DNA of 38,107 nt from Muribaculaceae bacterium (GTDB taxonomy: Bacteria > Bacteroidota > Bacteroidia > Bacteroidales > Muribaculaceae), in assembly GCA_017453505.1 (NCBI GenBank), contig JAFTEU010000005.1, positions 1 through 38,107 on the forward strand, read 5' to 3'. The notes under the pieces are model-generated. The model did no database searches. It saw nothing but the letters and a program-made list of their open reading frames with translations, and was not told where the DNA came from. Both the position numbers and the translations under genes were made by a program. This document shows positions 17,111 to 24,933 of the stretch, one piece after another; position 1 is the first letter of the stretch, and each line of letters opens with the position of its first letter.

Positions 17111-17176
17111 TTGCGGCAAAATAGTCAGTCGTTATTTTGCCGCAATTGGTATTTTCAACCCCGTTGCGGCAAAATA
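17111..17176. repeat. Second palindrome family, TTGCGGCAAAATA, three copies
   Basis: TTGCGGCAAAATA occurs at 17111-17123 and 17164-17176 in direct orientation and at 17133-17145 inverted. The first two form a perfect 13-bp hairpin with a 9-nt loop. The layout (T/A-rich arm plus a short GC core) parallels the TTTTTACCAAAA family next to it, so it may be the remains of a second related cassette. Confidence 0.8.
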
Positions 17177-17200
17177 ACGAAGGGGTGCTATTGAATGACG

Positions 17201-17242
17201 AAGGGTGGACGACTCCCCTTGCTGTCGGGAGCGCCCACCCTT
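17201..17242 (-). terminator. Hairpin downstream of the susCD-lipoprotein operon
   Basis: Arms 17201-17217 and 17227-17242 pair as AAGGGTGG plus CTCCC with a small internal bulge and a 9-nt loop. It lies 46 nt beyond the stop codon of the last operon gene. There is no T-run after it on the reverse strand, so it is a likely 3'-end structure rather than a proven terminator. Confidence 0.55.
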
Positions 17243-17287
17243 GCTGTGTGGATTTATGTTCTGTTTAAAGAACGATCTACATCACGA

Positions 17288-18103
17288 TTATCTGTCCCAG
17301 GTGAACTCAAAGTAACCACCAGTGTGCAGGCTACCATCATTGAGCAAGAGGAAGTTCACACCATAGGTGTTTCCGTCCTGCTCGATGTAGCAGTAGTCAG
17401 GATAAGAACTGGTGAAGTACATGTAGTAACCCCAGTAGTTGAGCAGAGCGCCCTCGTCACAGGTGATGCTACCATCGGCGTTCAGGTAGAACTGCCAGTC
17501 ACTGGTGTCACCACGGCCGTCAACATAGTTAGAGGTATAGACATAAGCCAGCGGCGACTTGATGCGATACATATTGGTACCCTCGGCATTAACGATGGGC
17601 ACATCCTCTGCACTGTAACCGTCCTCCCAAGTGTAGTCGGTGAAGGTGCAAGTACCAGCAGGAACCCAGCTGTAGTCACACATCACCTCAACTGTGGTCG
17701 AAGCGATCTGCTCACCGAAGTTGGTGTTAGCGGTAGCTTTGTCAGCATCCGACAGGCTCAAGGTGCAAGTATAGGCAGTACCCGTTTCCATACCAGTTAC
17801 AACAACGGTAGCATAGGCGATTCCCTCACCGTTGGCAAAGGTCACCTGATTGCTCTTCAGGCTAACTCCCTCGCTGGCGTCGCTCAAAATAACATTAGCA
17901 GTATATTCGCCATCGGTGATAGCGCGGCCAATAGCCACAGGAACCTCAATTGAGTTCTTGTCGGTCAGCGTGCTCTGCTCGGCTGAAATGAACGAGACGT
18001 TGGCTACAGTGGGCTCATAGATAGCACCCACGTTGTCAGTGTCACAACTGGTCAAGCCAGCAGCAACAAGTGCCAATCCTAAAATATATTTACCTAATTT
18101 CAT
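17288..18103 (-). CDS. SusE/F-like surface lipoprotein, third gene of the sus operon
   Basis: A 271-aa lipoprotein (MKLGKYILGLALVAAGLTSC, lipid Cys20). Residues about 30-120 form a beta-rich domain with the pattern of Calx-beta or DUF1735-like repeats (IEVPVAIGRAITDGEYTANVILSD, VTFANGEGIAYATVVV). The rest is rich in Tyr and Trp (YSWVPAGTCTFTDYTWEDGY, DWQFYLNADGSITCDEG, GGYFEFTW), typical of surface glycan-binding proteins encoded after susD. The start at 18103 (ATG) is used instead of the TTG three codons upstream. It begins 33 bp after susD and ends the operon. It is likely to add ligand-binding capacity at the cell surface; the ligand is unknown. Confidence 0.8.
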   Translation of the reverse strand: MKLGKYILGLALVAAGLTSCDTDNVGAIYEPTVANVSFISAEQSTLTDKNSIEVPVAIGRAITDGEYTANVILSDASEGVSLKSNQVTFANGEGIAYATVVVTGMETGTAYTCTLSLSDADKATANTNFGEQIASTTVEVMCDYSWVPAGTCTFTDYTWEDGYSAEDVPIVNAEGTNMYRIKSPLAYVYTSNYVDGRGDTSDWQFYLNADGSITCDEGALLNYWGYYMYFTSSYPDYCYIEQDGNTYGVNFLLLNDGSLHTGGYFEFTWDR

Positions 18104-18136
18104 AATAATCAATTAGTTAATCGTGTTTAACATTCT

Positions 18137-19663
18137 TTACTCGGGATAGTCACCAGTCGGGTTCTGGTCCTTTGCAAGGTCCATATTCTGGTTACCATCA
18201 AACTCAGCCTGAGGAATGGTCAATACCCACAGATAACTGTTAGGATCCTTGGCAGCAGCAGCGTGAGTCGGGATCAGCAGACCATCAGGCCAGCCATAAG
18301 CACTCAGGCGCTCGAAGCCCTGGTGCAGGCGGCGGATAGTGTAAATACGTCCATCCTCGCCCCACAACTCAAGACGACGCTGGATCAGGATCTCCTCACG
18401 CAGCGAACCAGTGGTCTCGGTAGTGATGGTAGCCAGAGCAGTACCAGTCTTATTGGTGCTGTAGTTAGCATCACGTTGGCTCATCAGACCCATGAGGTAT
18501 TCCTTGGCCAGAGACTCGTTACCAGCCATACATGCGGCCTCGGCAGCATTGAGGTACATCTCCTCAACACGCATCCAGATGTAGTCACCTTCCCAGGTCT
18601 GAGAGTTAGAGAAGTCAAACTTCTGCTGCACGTAGTCCTGAGCGGGATTCCACCATGCACGACGGGTATCGCTAGCGCTCATCTTGTCATACAGCCAAGA
18701 AGAGATCTCCTTAGGTGCGGTCTGGCCATAAGCCATGTAATTCTGCATGTGAGCAAAGAACGAGGCATACATACCAGCCTGATCACTCACAATCTGGGCA
18801 CCCCACATCACGTTAGCGGCATCAACACTGTTGGTGCCCACAAACGAGCTGATGGGGATAACACGCTTGCCGCTGGCGTTGATAGCCTTCTGGGCAGCGT
18901 CGAGGGCATCGTTCCACTTCTCCTCAACGAGGCAGATGCGCGACTTCAGACCCAGAGCAACAGCATAGCTCATGTGGCTGGGATGACGCTGAGCGGGAGA
19001 CTTGGACAACAGGTCAACGGCCTTGTTGATGTCGTTGTCGATCTGCTCATAAACCTTAGCAACGGTCTCACGGGGCTGACCAGTGGTGGTGGTCATCGTG
19101 GGCTCATTGTAGATGGGCACACAGGGATCACCCGGGTGATCATAACCACGGGCAAACGTCTGCGCCAGCATGAAGTAGCTGTAGGCACGGATGGCATAGG
19201 CCTGACCAATCACATAACTTACGTCCTCGGTAGAGCCTTCCATGGTCTCCTCGGCAGCGATGATGTAGTTGGCGTTGGCAATCCAGGTGTAGTAAGCCAT
19301 CCACAGGTCATAACTGCGCCAAGCGCCGCTGGTGTAACGGGTCTTTACATTGTAGGCTGCGTCAAACCAGAACCAGCCACTACCCTGGGCTCCCATGATG
19401 AAGTCATCACCCATCACCTCGCCCATCAGGTTATAAGCGCTGATACCGAAGCACTGGTGAGTGTTACCAGTCGTAGACCAACCGGCAGTATACATCGAGC
19501 GGTAGATACCGTTCAGGGGAATGAGAGCCTTGGTGGCATCGCCCATGAAGGTAGAACCTGACATGGCGTCGGTGGGCTCGGTCTCCAGCAACTCGCTGTT
19601 GCATGACGAGAGGGTGAGCATGCCGAACATCCCGATAAACAAATATTTAAATATCTTTTTCAT
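18137..19663 (-). CDS. SusD/RagB-family nutrient-binding outer-membrane lipoprotein
   Basis: A 508-aa SusD homologue. Signal peptide with lipobox LSSC, lipid Cys21, then CNSELLETEPTDAMSG as in the family. TPR-like helices are seen at QAYAIRAYSYFMLAQTFARGYDHPGDPCVPIYNEP (the typical region following the ligand pocket) and YIWMRVEEMYLNAAEAACMAGNESLAKEYL near the C-terminal third. The C-terminus ends QNMDLAKDQNPTGDYPE. It begins 53 bp after the susC stop and forms the lid of that transporter. It is clearly distant from the SusD at 3835, so the two systems should take different substrates. Confidence 0.96.
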   Translation of the reverse strand: MKKIFKYLFIGMFGMLTLSSCNSELLETEPTDAMSGSTFMGDATKALIPLNGIYRSMYTAGWSTTGNTHQCFGISAYNLMGEVMGDDFIMGAQGSGWFWFDAAYNVKTRYTSGAWRSYDLWMAYYTWIANANYIIAAEETMEGSTEDVSYVIGQAYAIRAYSYFMLAQTFARGYDHPGDPCVPIYNEPTMTTTTGQPRETVAKVYEQIDNDINKAVDLLSKSPAQRHPSHMSYAVALGLKSRICLVEEKWNDALDAAQKAINASGKRVIPISSFVGTNSVDAANVMWGAQIVSDQAGMYASFFAHMQNYMAYGQTAPKEISSWLYDKMSASDTRRAWWNPAQDYVQQKFDFSNSQTWEGDYIWMRVEEMYLNAAEAACMAGNESLAKEYLMGLMSQRDANYSTNKTGTALATITTETTGSLREEILIQRRLELWGEDGRIYTIRRLHQGFERLSAYGWPDGLLIPTHAAAAKDPNSYLWVLTIPQAEFDGNQNMDLAKDQNPTGDYPE

Positions 19664-19716
19664 GTTTATATCTATTAAATAAATGATGAATGTTGTCTAA
19701 ACTCGTTGTCTCGGCA

Positions 19717-22700
19717 TTACTTAACGATGATTTCGCAGATCGAAACACGGTTCCAACTCAGTTCGTCAAACATGCTGCTGATACCCTGGCCAGCGGCGTT
19801 GATGCGGTTGGCGGCGATACCATACTTCTTGACGAGCATATCCTTCACGCTGGCGGCACGGCCGTTAGCGAGTTTCACGTTCAACTCTTCCTTGCCCTCG
19901 GGCGAAGCATAACCCTTGATCTCGCAGGTTGCCTCGGGATGGCTCTTCAGGTAGTTGGCCACGCGCTCAACGTTGGCACGCTGATCGGCGGTAACGGCGG
20001 TACCCGACTTGGGGAAGTGAACCAGGATGTTCATGTACTGCTTGCTGTTGTCTACCACCTTGGGAGCGGCGTTCTTGGCAGCATTCAGGTCGTTGCGGCA
20101 GTTGGCCAGTGCGCGGTTAGCGGCATCCAGGTCACCCTGCAACTGAGCCAGACGGCTGTTAGCATCGGCTGCGGCACCCTGAGCGTCGGCCAGTTGAGCG
20201 CGCAGGTCGTTGATCTGGTTGTTCAACAGGTTAACGTTGGCGGCGGGAGCAGCGGTAGCATAACTCTTACCGAAGTTCAACTCGATACCCACGGTGTAGG
20301 TGCGGTTGGGGCTGTAGTCATAGTTGGTACCACCCAAGAAGTTGTACTGGGGATCCATACCATTGAGGTGCGTCCACAAGGCCAGGTTATCAACCGAACC
20401 AAAGATGCGGGCACCGGTCATACCCAACTTGCTGATCCAACTTGCGGGAAGAGCATAGGCCAGAGTGATGTTCTTGATAGCAAAGTAACTTGCGTCGATC
20501 AGGTAGCGGTCGGTGGTCAGCATCGAGCCGGCGATAGTGGCGCGGGGAACGTCGGTAACGTCACCGGGCTTCTGCCAACGGCGAAGCATGTTCTTGTTCC
20601 AGGTCGAACTCAGGTACCACAGATCCATGTCGCTGGCATACAGGCTATCATAAACCTTACCACCCAGCGAGTAGGTAGTCAGCACACTCAGGGTCAAGCC
20701 CTTCCAGGTGAAGTCGGTACCCAGTGAACCAAACAGATCAGGCTGGCGGCTACCCATGTAGTACTTGCAACTTGAAGCGGTCGAGTAACTGTCGGTGATG
20801 AAATCACTGCCCTCGATCTTGTTGCCGTCATCATCCAGTTTATAAGCCCAGTACAGGGGGTTACCATTGGAGGGATCAACACCTGCACTCTTGTTCATAT
20901 AATAGGTGTAGATAGGCATACCTTCCTTGATCACGCGCACACCGCTGATCAACTCAGGAGCCTCCTTGGTCAACTTGATGACCTTGTTCTTGTTGTGCGT
21001 GGCCATGGCGGTGATGTTCCACTCAAAGTCGGCAGTGCGGACCGGGGTAATGCGCAGCGATGCCTCGACACCACGGTTACGCATGTCACCCACGTTGTCC
21101 ATAAAGCCGGTGAAACCGGTCGACAATGCCATCGGACGGTTAAGCAGCATGTTCTTGGTCAAGCGGTTATAGAAATCCACGTTCAACTGCAAGCGGTGAT
21201 TGAACAGGATAGCGTCAAAGCCAGCGTTGAAGTTCTGGCTCTTCTCCCAAGATACGGTCTGGTTCTCGAGCGAAGCAATCAGCGCACCGATGTTGGTGGC
21301 GTTGCTGTAAGACAGGTCATAAAGAGACTGCCATGCATAGTAGGTCTGGAGCATATCGTTACCCTGCTCACCATAACTTGCCTTAATAGACAGGTTGTTG
21401 ATCCAACCCACGTTCTGCATGAACTTCTCACCAGATACACGCCAGTTAGCACCAACGCTCCAGAAGGTACCCTTGTTGTGATCGGGGTGGAAGCGCGACG
21501 ACTTATCCTGACGCAGCGAAGCACTCAGGAAGTAGCGGCCACCGTAGTTATAGTTGGCACGACCCAGCCAAGAGTCGATGCGGTACTTGTCGCTGTAAGA
21601 GTCAGCCTCCAGCAGGGTGGTTGCGGGACGCAACTCGTAGATACCGTCAACGAGGTTGGTCTTACCAGCCAGCAAGTAACTGTACTCATAGGCATACCAC
21701 TCGTGACCCAGCAACAGACCGATGGTGTGCTCACCGAAGGTGCGGTCCCAAGTCAACAACTGGTTGAAGGTGTAACTCTGAATGCGACGATTGTACTTCT
21801 CGAGCAGACCACCGGCGTTAGCCTGGTTACCGTGCTGAGAGTTCATGTAACGGGTGTTGTTGATGTTCTGATAGTCCATGCTGAAGTTGGCAGCCAACTT
21901 GATGCCTTGACGCCAGCCATACTTGGGCAGGTCGCTACCCAGCACGAGGCCGGTGCGCAGACCAGCAACGTCACGCTTGTTAAAGGCCTTATCAAGCATC
22001 AGCATACCCAGCGACGAGAAGTCACTGAGCGAACCGGGACGGGTGCCATAGGCTGTAGGCTCACCCCAGTCATACAGGATGTTGCCATCGCTGTCATACA
22101 TGGTTTTACCGTCGATGTCCTTCAGGTAAACGGGCAGCAACGGGTTGATGAACTGTGCGGTATACCAGGGGTTAGACGTGCTGGTATCCTCATAGTCGTT
22201 GAAGTTCTGCATCGAGTGAGCCAACGAAGCGTTGATGTTGGCACCCAACCAGTCAGTGATCTGGCTGGTGATGTTGGCACGGCCGGTGTAACGCTCATAG
22301 TTGGTGGTCTTCAAGATACCATCCTCATTCAAGTAACCCAGCGACATCATGTACTGAGCGTGCTCGCTACCGCCGGTCACCTGCAACTGGTGCTCGTGAC
22401 GGAAGGCGTTGTTGCGGATAACGCTGTCATACCAGTCCTCGTTCCATGCGCTCTTGGCATCGGCACGCACTTTACCGGTAGCGGGGTCAATCAGCTGATC
22501 CCATGTATAGTTCTTGAAGGGGTTGTACTGCTCACCACCAAGGGTGCCGCTCAGGCCGGCACGGGCGATAGCCTCGGCATCACTCCAGCTATTGCCGTTG
22601 TCGATAGCCTCGTTGCGCAGTGACTCATACACGAGCTGAACATATTCCTTCTGGTCCACGTGATCATAGCGCTTGGTAGCACGAGATGACCAACCGAATG

Positions 22701-23412
22701 TTGAACGCCACATGATGTTGCTGCGGCCTTCAACACCCTTCTTGGTGGTAATCATCACGACACCGTTGGCACCACGGGCACCATACAGAGCAGCTGCACT
22801 TGCATCCTTCAAGACGGTCATCGACTCGATATCCGACGGGTTAATGGAGCTCAGGTTGCCATCATAGGGGGCACCATCCACAACATACAGCGGGGTGCTG
22901 TAAGCGTTGATCGAACCATAACCACGAATCTGGATAGAGGGTGATGAACCAGGCTGACCGGAAGCAGCGGTTACCTGCAGACCAGCTACGTTACCCTCGA
23001 GGGCCTTGGTAGCATCGGTAACAGGACGCAACTCCAGTTTCTTGTTCGATACAGCCTCAGCCGAACCGGTGTAGGAGGTCTTCTTGGCAGTACCATAGGC
23101 AACTACCATCACCTCGTCCAGTGCGGTGCCATTGTCACTCAGCGTGATGGCCATGTTAGGCTGAACGGGAAGTTCCTGGGTCTTGTAACCCACATACGAA
23201 ACCTTGAGGGTCTTGACATTGTAGGGAAGATTGAGCGAGAACTCACCGTTCACATCGGTGGCTGCGCCGTTTCCTCCGCCAACAGGTTGTACCGTAGCGC
23301 CAATGAGCGGTTCGCCCGAGGCATCGGTCACCTGTCCCCTCACTACTTGTTGGGCACTCATGCCCAGTGAGATAGCACAAATGGCTATCAGTAGCAGAAA
23401 TAGCTTCTTCAT
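19717..23412 (-). CDS. SusC-like TonB-dependent receptor with C-terminal coiled coil and OmpA domain
   Basis: A 1231-aa intact outer-membrane transporter. Order of parts: signal peptide (1-20), carboxypeptidase-regulatory-like domain (about 23-98, GQVTDASGEPLIGATV and KVSYVGYKTQ), plug (about 100-230, DEVMVVAYGTAKK, PLYVVDGAPYDG, LYGARGANGVVMITTK), 22-strand barrel to about residue 1048 (VGIELNFG), coiled coil of heptads (about 1062-1115, LNNQINDLRAQLADAQ), OmpA-like domain (about 1122-1231, YMNILVHFPKSGTAV, GYASPEG, LANGRAASVK, WNRVSI). The barrel's C-terminus faces the periplasm, so the extra domain would sit near peptidoglycan. It heads the operon susC-susD-lipoprotein. The last 150 bases are about 88 percent identical to those of the receptor at 51-3734. 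Confidence 0.96.
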   Translation of the reverse strand: MKKLFLLLIAICAISLGMSAQQVVRGQVTDASGEPLIGATVQPVGGGNGAATDVNGEFSLNLPYNVKTLKVSYVGYKTQELPVQPNMAITLSDNGTALDEVMVVAYGTAKKTSYTGSAEAVSNKKLELRPVTDATKALEGNVAGLQVTAASGQPGSSPSIQIRGYGSINAYSTPLYVVDGAPYDGNLSSINPSDIESMTVLKDASAAALYGARGANGVVMITTKKGVEGRSNIMWRSTFGWSSRATKRYDHVDQKEYVQLVYESLRNEAIDNGNSWSDAEAIARAGLSGTLGGEQYNPFKNYTWDQLIDPATGKVRADAKSAWNEDWYDSVIRNNAFRHEHQLQVTGGSEHAQYMMSLGYLNEDGILKTTNYERYTGRANITSQITDWLGANINASLAHSMQNFNDYEDTSTSNPWYTAQFINPLLPVYLKDIDGKTMYDSDGNILYDWGEPTAYGTRPGSLSDFSSLGMLMLDKAFNKRDVAGLRTGLVLGSDLPKYGWRQGIKLAANFSMDYQNINNTRYMNSQHGNQANAGGLLEKYNRRIQSYTFNQLLTWDRTFGEHTIGLLLGHEWYAYEYSYLLAGKTNLVDGIYELRPATTLLEADSYSDKYRIDSWLGRANYNYGGRYFLSASLRQDKSSRFHPDHNKGTFWSVGANWRVSGEKFMQNVGWINNLSIKASYGEQGNDMLQTYYAWQSLYDLSYSNATNIGALIASLENQTVSWEKSQNFNAGFDAILFNHRLQLNVDFYNRLTKNMLLNRPMALSTGFTGFMDNVGDMRNRGVEASLRITPVRTADFEWNITAMATHNKNKVIKLTKEAPELISGVRVIKEGMPIYTYYMNKSAGVDPSNGNPLYWAYKLDDDGNKIEGSDFITDSYSTASSCKYYMGSRQPDLFGSLGTDFTWKGLTLSVLTTYSLGGKVYDSLYASDMDLWYLSSTWNKNMLRRWQKPGDVTDVPRATIAGSMLTTDRYLIDASYFAIKNITLAYALPASWISKLGMTGARIFGSVDNLALWTHLNGMDPQYNFLGGTNYDYSPNRTYTVGIELNFGKSYATAAPAANVNLLNNQINDLRAQLADAQGAAADANSRLAQLQGDLDAANRALANCRNDLNAAKNAAPKVVDNSKQYMNILVHFPKSGTAVTADQRANVERVANYLKSHPEATCEIKGYASPEGKEELNVKLANGRAASVKDMLVKKYGIAANRINAAGQGISSMFDELSWNRVSICEIIVK

Positions 23413-23539
23413 AAAATAGTGATGTTTATTAAATTAATACAATAGTTAAAAAATGTGTTGTATGTTGCAGTTTTATCAGTTACTAGTAAGGTTTCGAGCA
23501 TGCTTTTCATTGAGCCGCAATCGAATTTTTACAAGTATG

Positions 23540-23571
23540 CAAAACTAGTCAAAAAATGTGAAATGGGCAAA
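23540..23571 (-). promoter_or_regulatory. Promoter of the susC-susD-lipoprotein operon
   Basis: On the reverse strand TTTG (23571-23568), 20 nt, then TAGTTTTG (23547-23540) matches the Bacteroidetes TTTG-N19-21-TAnnTTTG pattern. The leader would be about 120 nt. No regulator gene is adjacent. Confidence 0.6.
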
Positions 23572-23889
23572 ATAAATGGAAGATTTTAACTAATTGCCCG
23601 TGTTTTCTATCTTTTTGACCAAATTATAATTTTTTTTCATAAAAAAAGATTTTTACTACCAATAATTTATTTAAAGTATTGAAAATAAACATTTTATATA
23701 AAAATATCTAACTTTTCTTTATTTTTTTTCACCTTTTGATATAGTGTTAAAAAAAACACCTTTTAACATTTTTATTTTAACTATTTTTCCTGGCATTTGA
23801 TGATATTTCAGCACGTTTTTTTTTCAAAATAGTTACAATTATTTTCCTGTTAATAACTTTTTGCGGCAATTATTTCCATGAGCTCAGTT
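23572..23889. other. AT-rich non-coding spacer upstream of the sus operon
   Basis: About 320 nt with very high A+T, many T- and A-runs, and no convincing ORF or RNA gene. It holds one TGTTAATAA (23848-23856), also found in the spacer before nadA. Its composition is that of a regulatory or bent-DNA region between the susC promoter and the 3' end of the methyltransferase gene. Confidence 0.5.
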
Positions 23890-24420
23890 TTACTGATTCC
23901 TGAATTGGAAACAGTGCCACATCACGATGGCGGCGCAACATGAGATGTTTAATGAATGTTTAGTGCCATATTGAGGTATTTCTATACACTTGTCACTCGC
24001 GTCAACCACTTCCTGGCCGACGCCTTTCACCTCATTACCCAGCACGATGGCAATCCTCTGCCCATCATTGATGGCAAATTCCTTGAGACCGATGCTGTCA
24101 TGTACCTGCTCGATCGAGCAGATGGTGTAACCGTCACGCTTGAGTTGATGCACCGCTTCGAGCGTTGTGGCATGATATTCCCAGTCGACCGACTCCTCGG
24201 CACCGAGCGCCGTCTTGTGGATTTCGGCTTTGGGAGGTTGCGGGGTGATGCCACACAGGCAGATGCGCTCGATGAGAAATGCGTCGGCCGTACGGAACAC
24301 CGATCCCACGTTCATCTCGCTGCGCACGTTGTCTAGCACCACCGTCACCGGCAGTTTCTCCACCTTTTTATATTCCTCCACACCCACGCGGTGCAGTTCC
24401 AGCATCGATTTCTTCTTCAT
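23890..24420 (-). CDS. TrmH/SpoU-family RNA 2'-O-methyltransferase
   Basis: A 176-aa SPOUT-class enzyme that methylates ribose in tRNA or rRNA using S-adenosylmethionine. The three family motifs are present: DNVRSEMNVGSVFRTADAF (motif 1), IAIVLGNEVKGVGQE (motif 2) and IPQYGTKHSLNISCCAAIVMW (motif 3, which ties the trefoil knot). It lacks an N-terminal substrate-binding domain, as in TrmL-like or short SpoU proteins, so the target nucleotide cannot be predicted. The C-terminus is slightly unusual with two adjacent Cys in motif 3. Single gene, promoter box at 24449. Confidence 0.92.
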   Translation of the reverse strand: MKKKSMLELHRVGVEEYKKVEKLPVTVVLDNVRSEMNVGSVFRTADAFLIERICLCGITPQPPKAEIHKTALGAEESVDWEYHATTLEAVHQLKRDGYTICSIEQVHDSIGLKEFAINDGQRIAIVLGNEVKGVGQEVVDASDKCIEIPQYGTKHSLNISCCAAIVMWHCFQFRNQ

Positions 24421-24448
24421 GATTGACTCATCACTTGTTTATTCTCGA

Positions 24449-24456
24449 CAAAGGTA
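24449..24456 (-). promoter_or_regulatory. Bacteroidetes -7 box (TACCTTTG) for the methyltransferase gene
   Basis: The reverse strand reads TACCTTTG 28 nt upstream of the ATG at 24420. Confidence 0.6.
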
Positions 24457-24489
24457 CAAATAATCCCGCACAATGCCATTCATGTATAT

Positions 24490-24511
24490 CTAGATATTCA
24501 AGAATATCTAG
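24490..24511. promoter_or_regulatory. Perfect 10+2+10 palindrome, possible operator
   Basis: CTAGATATTC, two A, then GAATATCTAG. The symmetry and centre are typical of a homodimeric repressor site. It lies about 35 bp upstream of the methyltransferase -7 box and at the left end of the long spacer before nadA. No regulator is known to me for this motif. Confidence 0.45.
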
Positions 24512-24539
24512 TGACGATGGTGAATGACAGCTTGTCAAA

Positions 24540-24900
24540 AACCCTGTTAATTGTTGTTGAAAACTCATTGAAAAAAATCAATAAAAAACTCTTGACAAAT
24601 TCAAACTCACACGGCTTATCAATCTTTTTTTATTAGCCAAAAAAGTTAGCGGCAATTTTTTATTTCGGTTTAAACACGGTTTTCAACACATTTTCATGGG
24701 AAATACGATAATAAATTATTAACTTTGCAGGTTGTTTACACCCTGTTAATAACAACAAGAATGTGCTATTAGTCAGCATTTAGGCTTGTCAATAAACTAT
24801 AGATAACTCGACATCGGGGTTGATAAGTCAGGAATCGCAATCGGCACCGAAAAGTTTTCAACACTGTTAACAGGCAATAAACATCAATATAAAATTAAGT
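24540..24900. other. AT-rich spacer upstream of nadA with origin-like 9-mers
   Basis: This 360-nt non-coding block holds TTTTCAACA at 24680-24688 and 24855-24863, its reverse complement at 24555-24563, TGTTAATAA at 24744-24752, the palindrome CTGTTAACAG at 24864-24873 and several TTGTCAA/TTGACAA/TTATCAA variants. TTTTCAACA differs from the DnaA box TTATCCACA at two places. Together with the AT-rich stretches this suggests a replication origin, but dnaA is not adjacent and the evidence is only motif clustering. It could alternatively be a long regulated leader. Confidence 0.35.
24720..24727 (+). promoter_or_regulatory. Possible -7 box (TAACTTTG) for nadA
   Basis: Matches TAnnTTTG, but would leave a leader of about 200 nt. 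A weaker TAAGTTTT at 24896-24903 is closer to the ATG. No riboswitch known to me from this phylum fits the leader. Confidence 0.4.
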
Positions 24901-24933
24901 TTTTAAAAAAATAAAAATTAAAATATATAATAT

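Noticed and set aside
24728..24933. Riboswitch in the long leader of nadA
   Set aside because: I see no match to the known NAD-sensing riboswitch classes, and the transcript start is uncertain.
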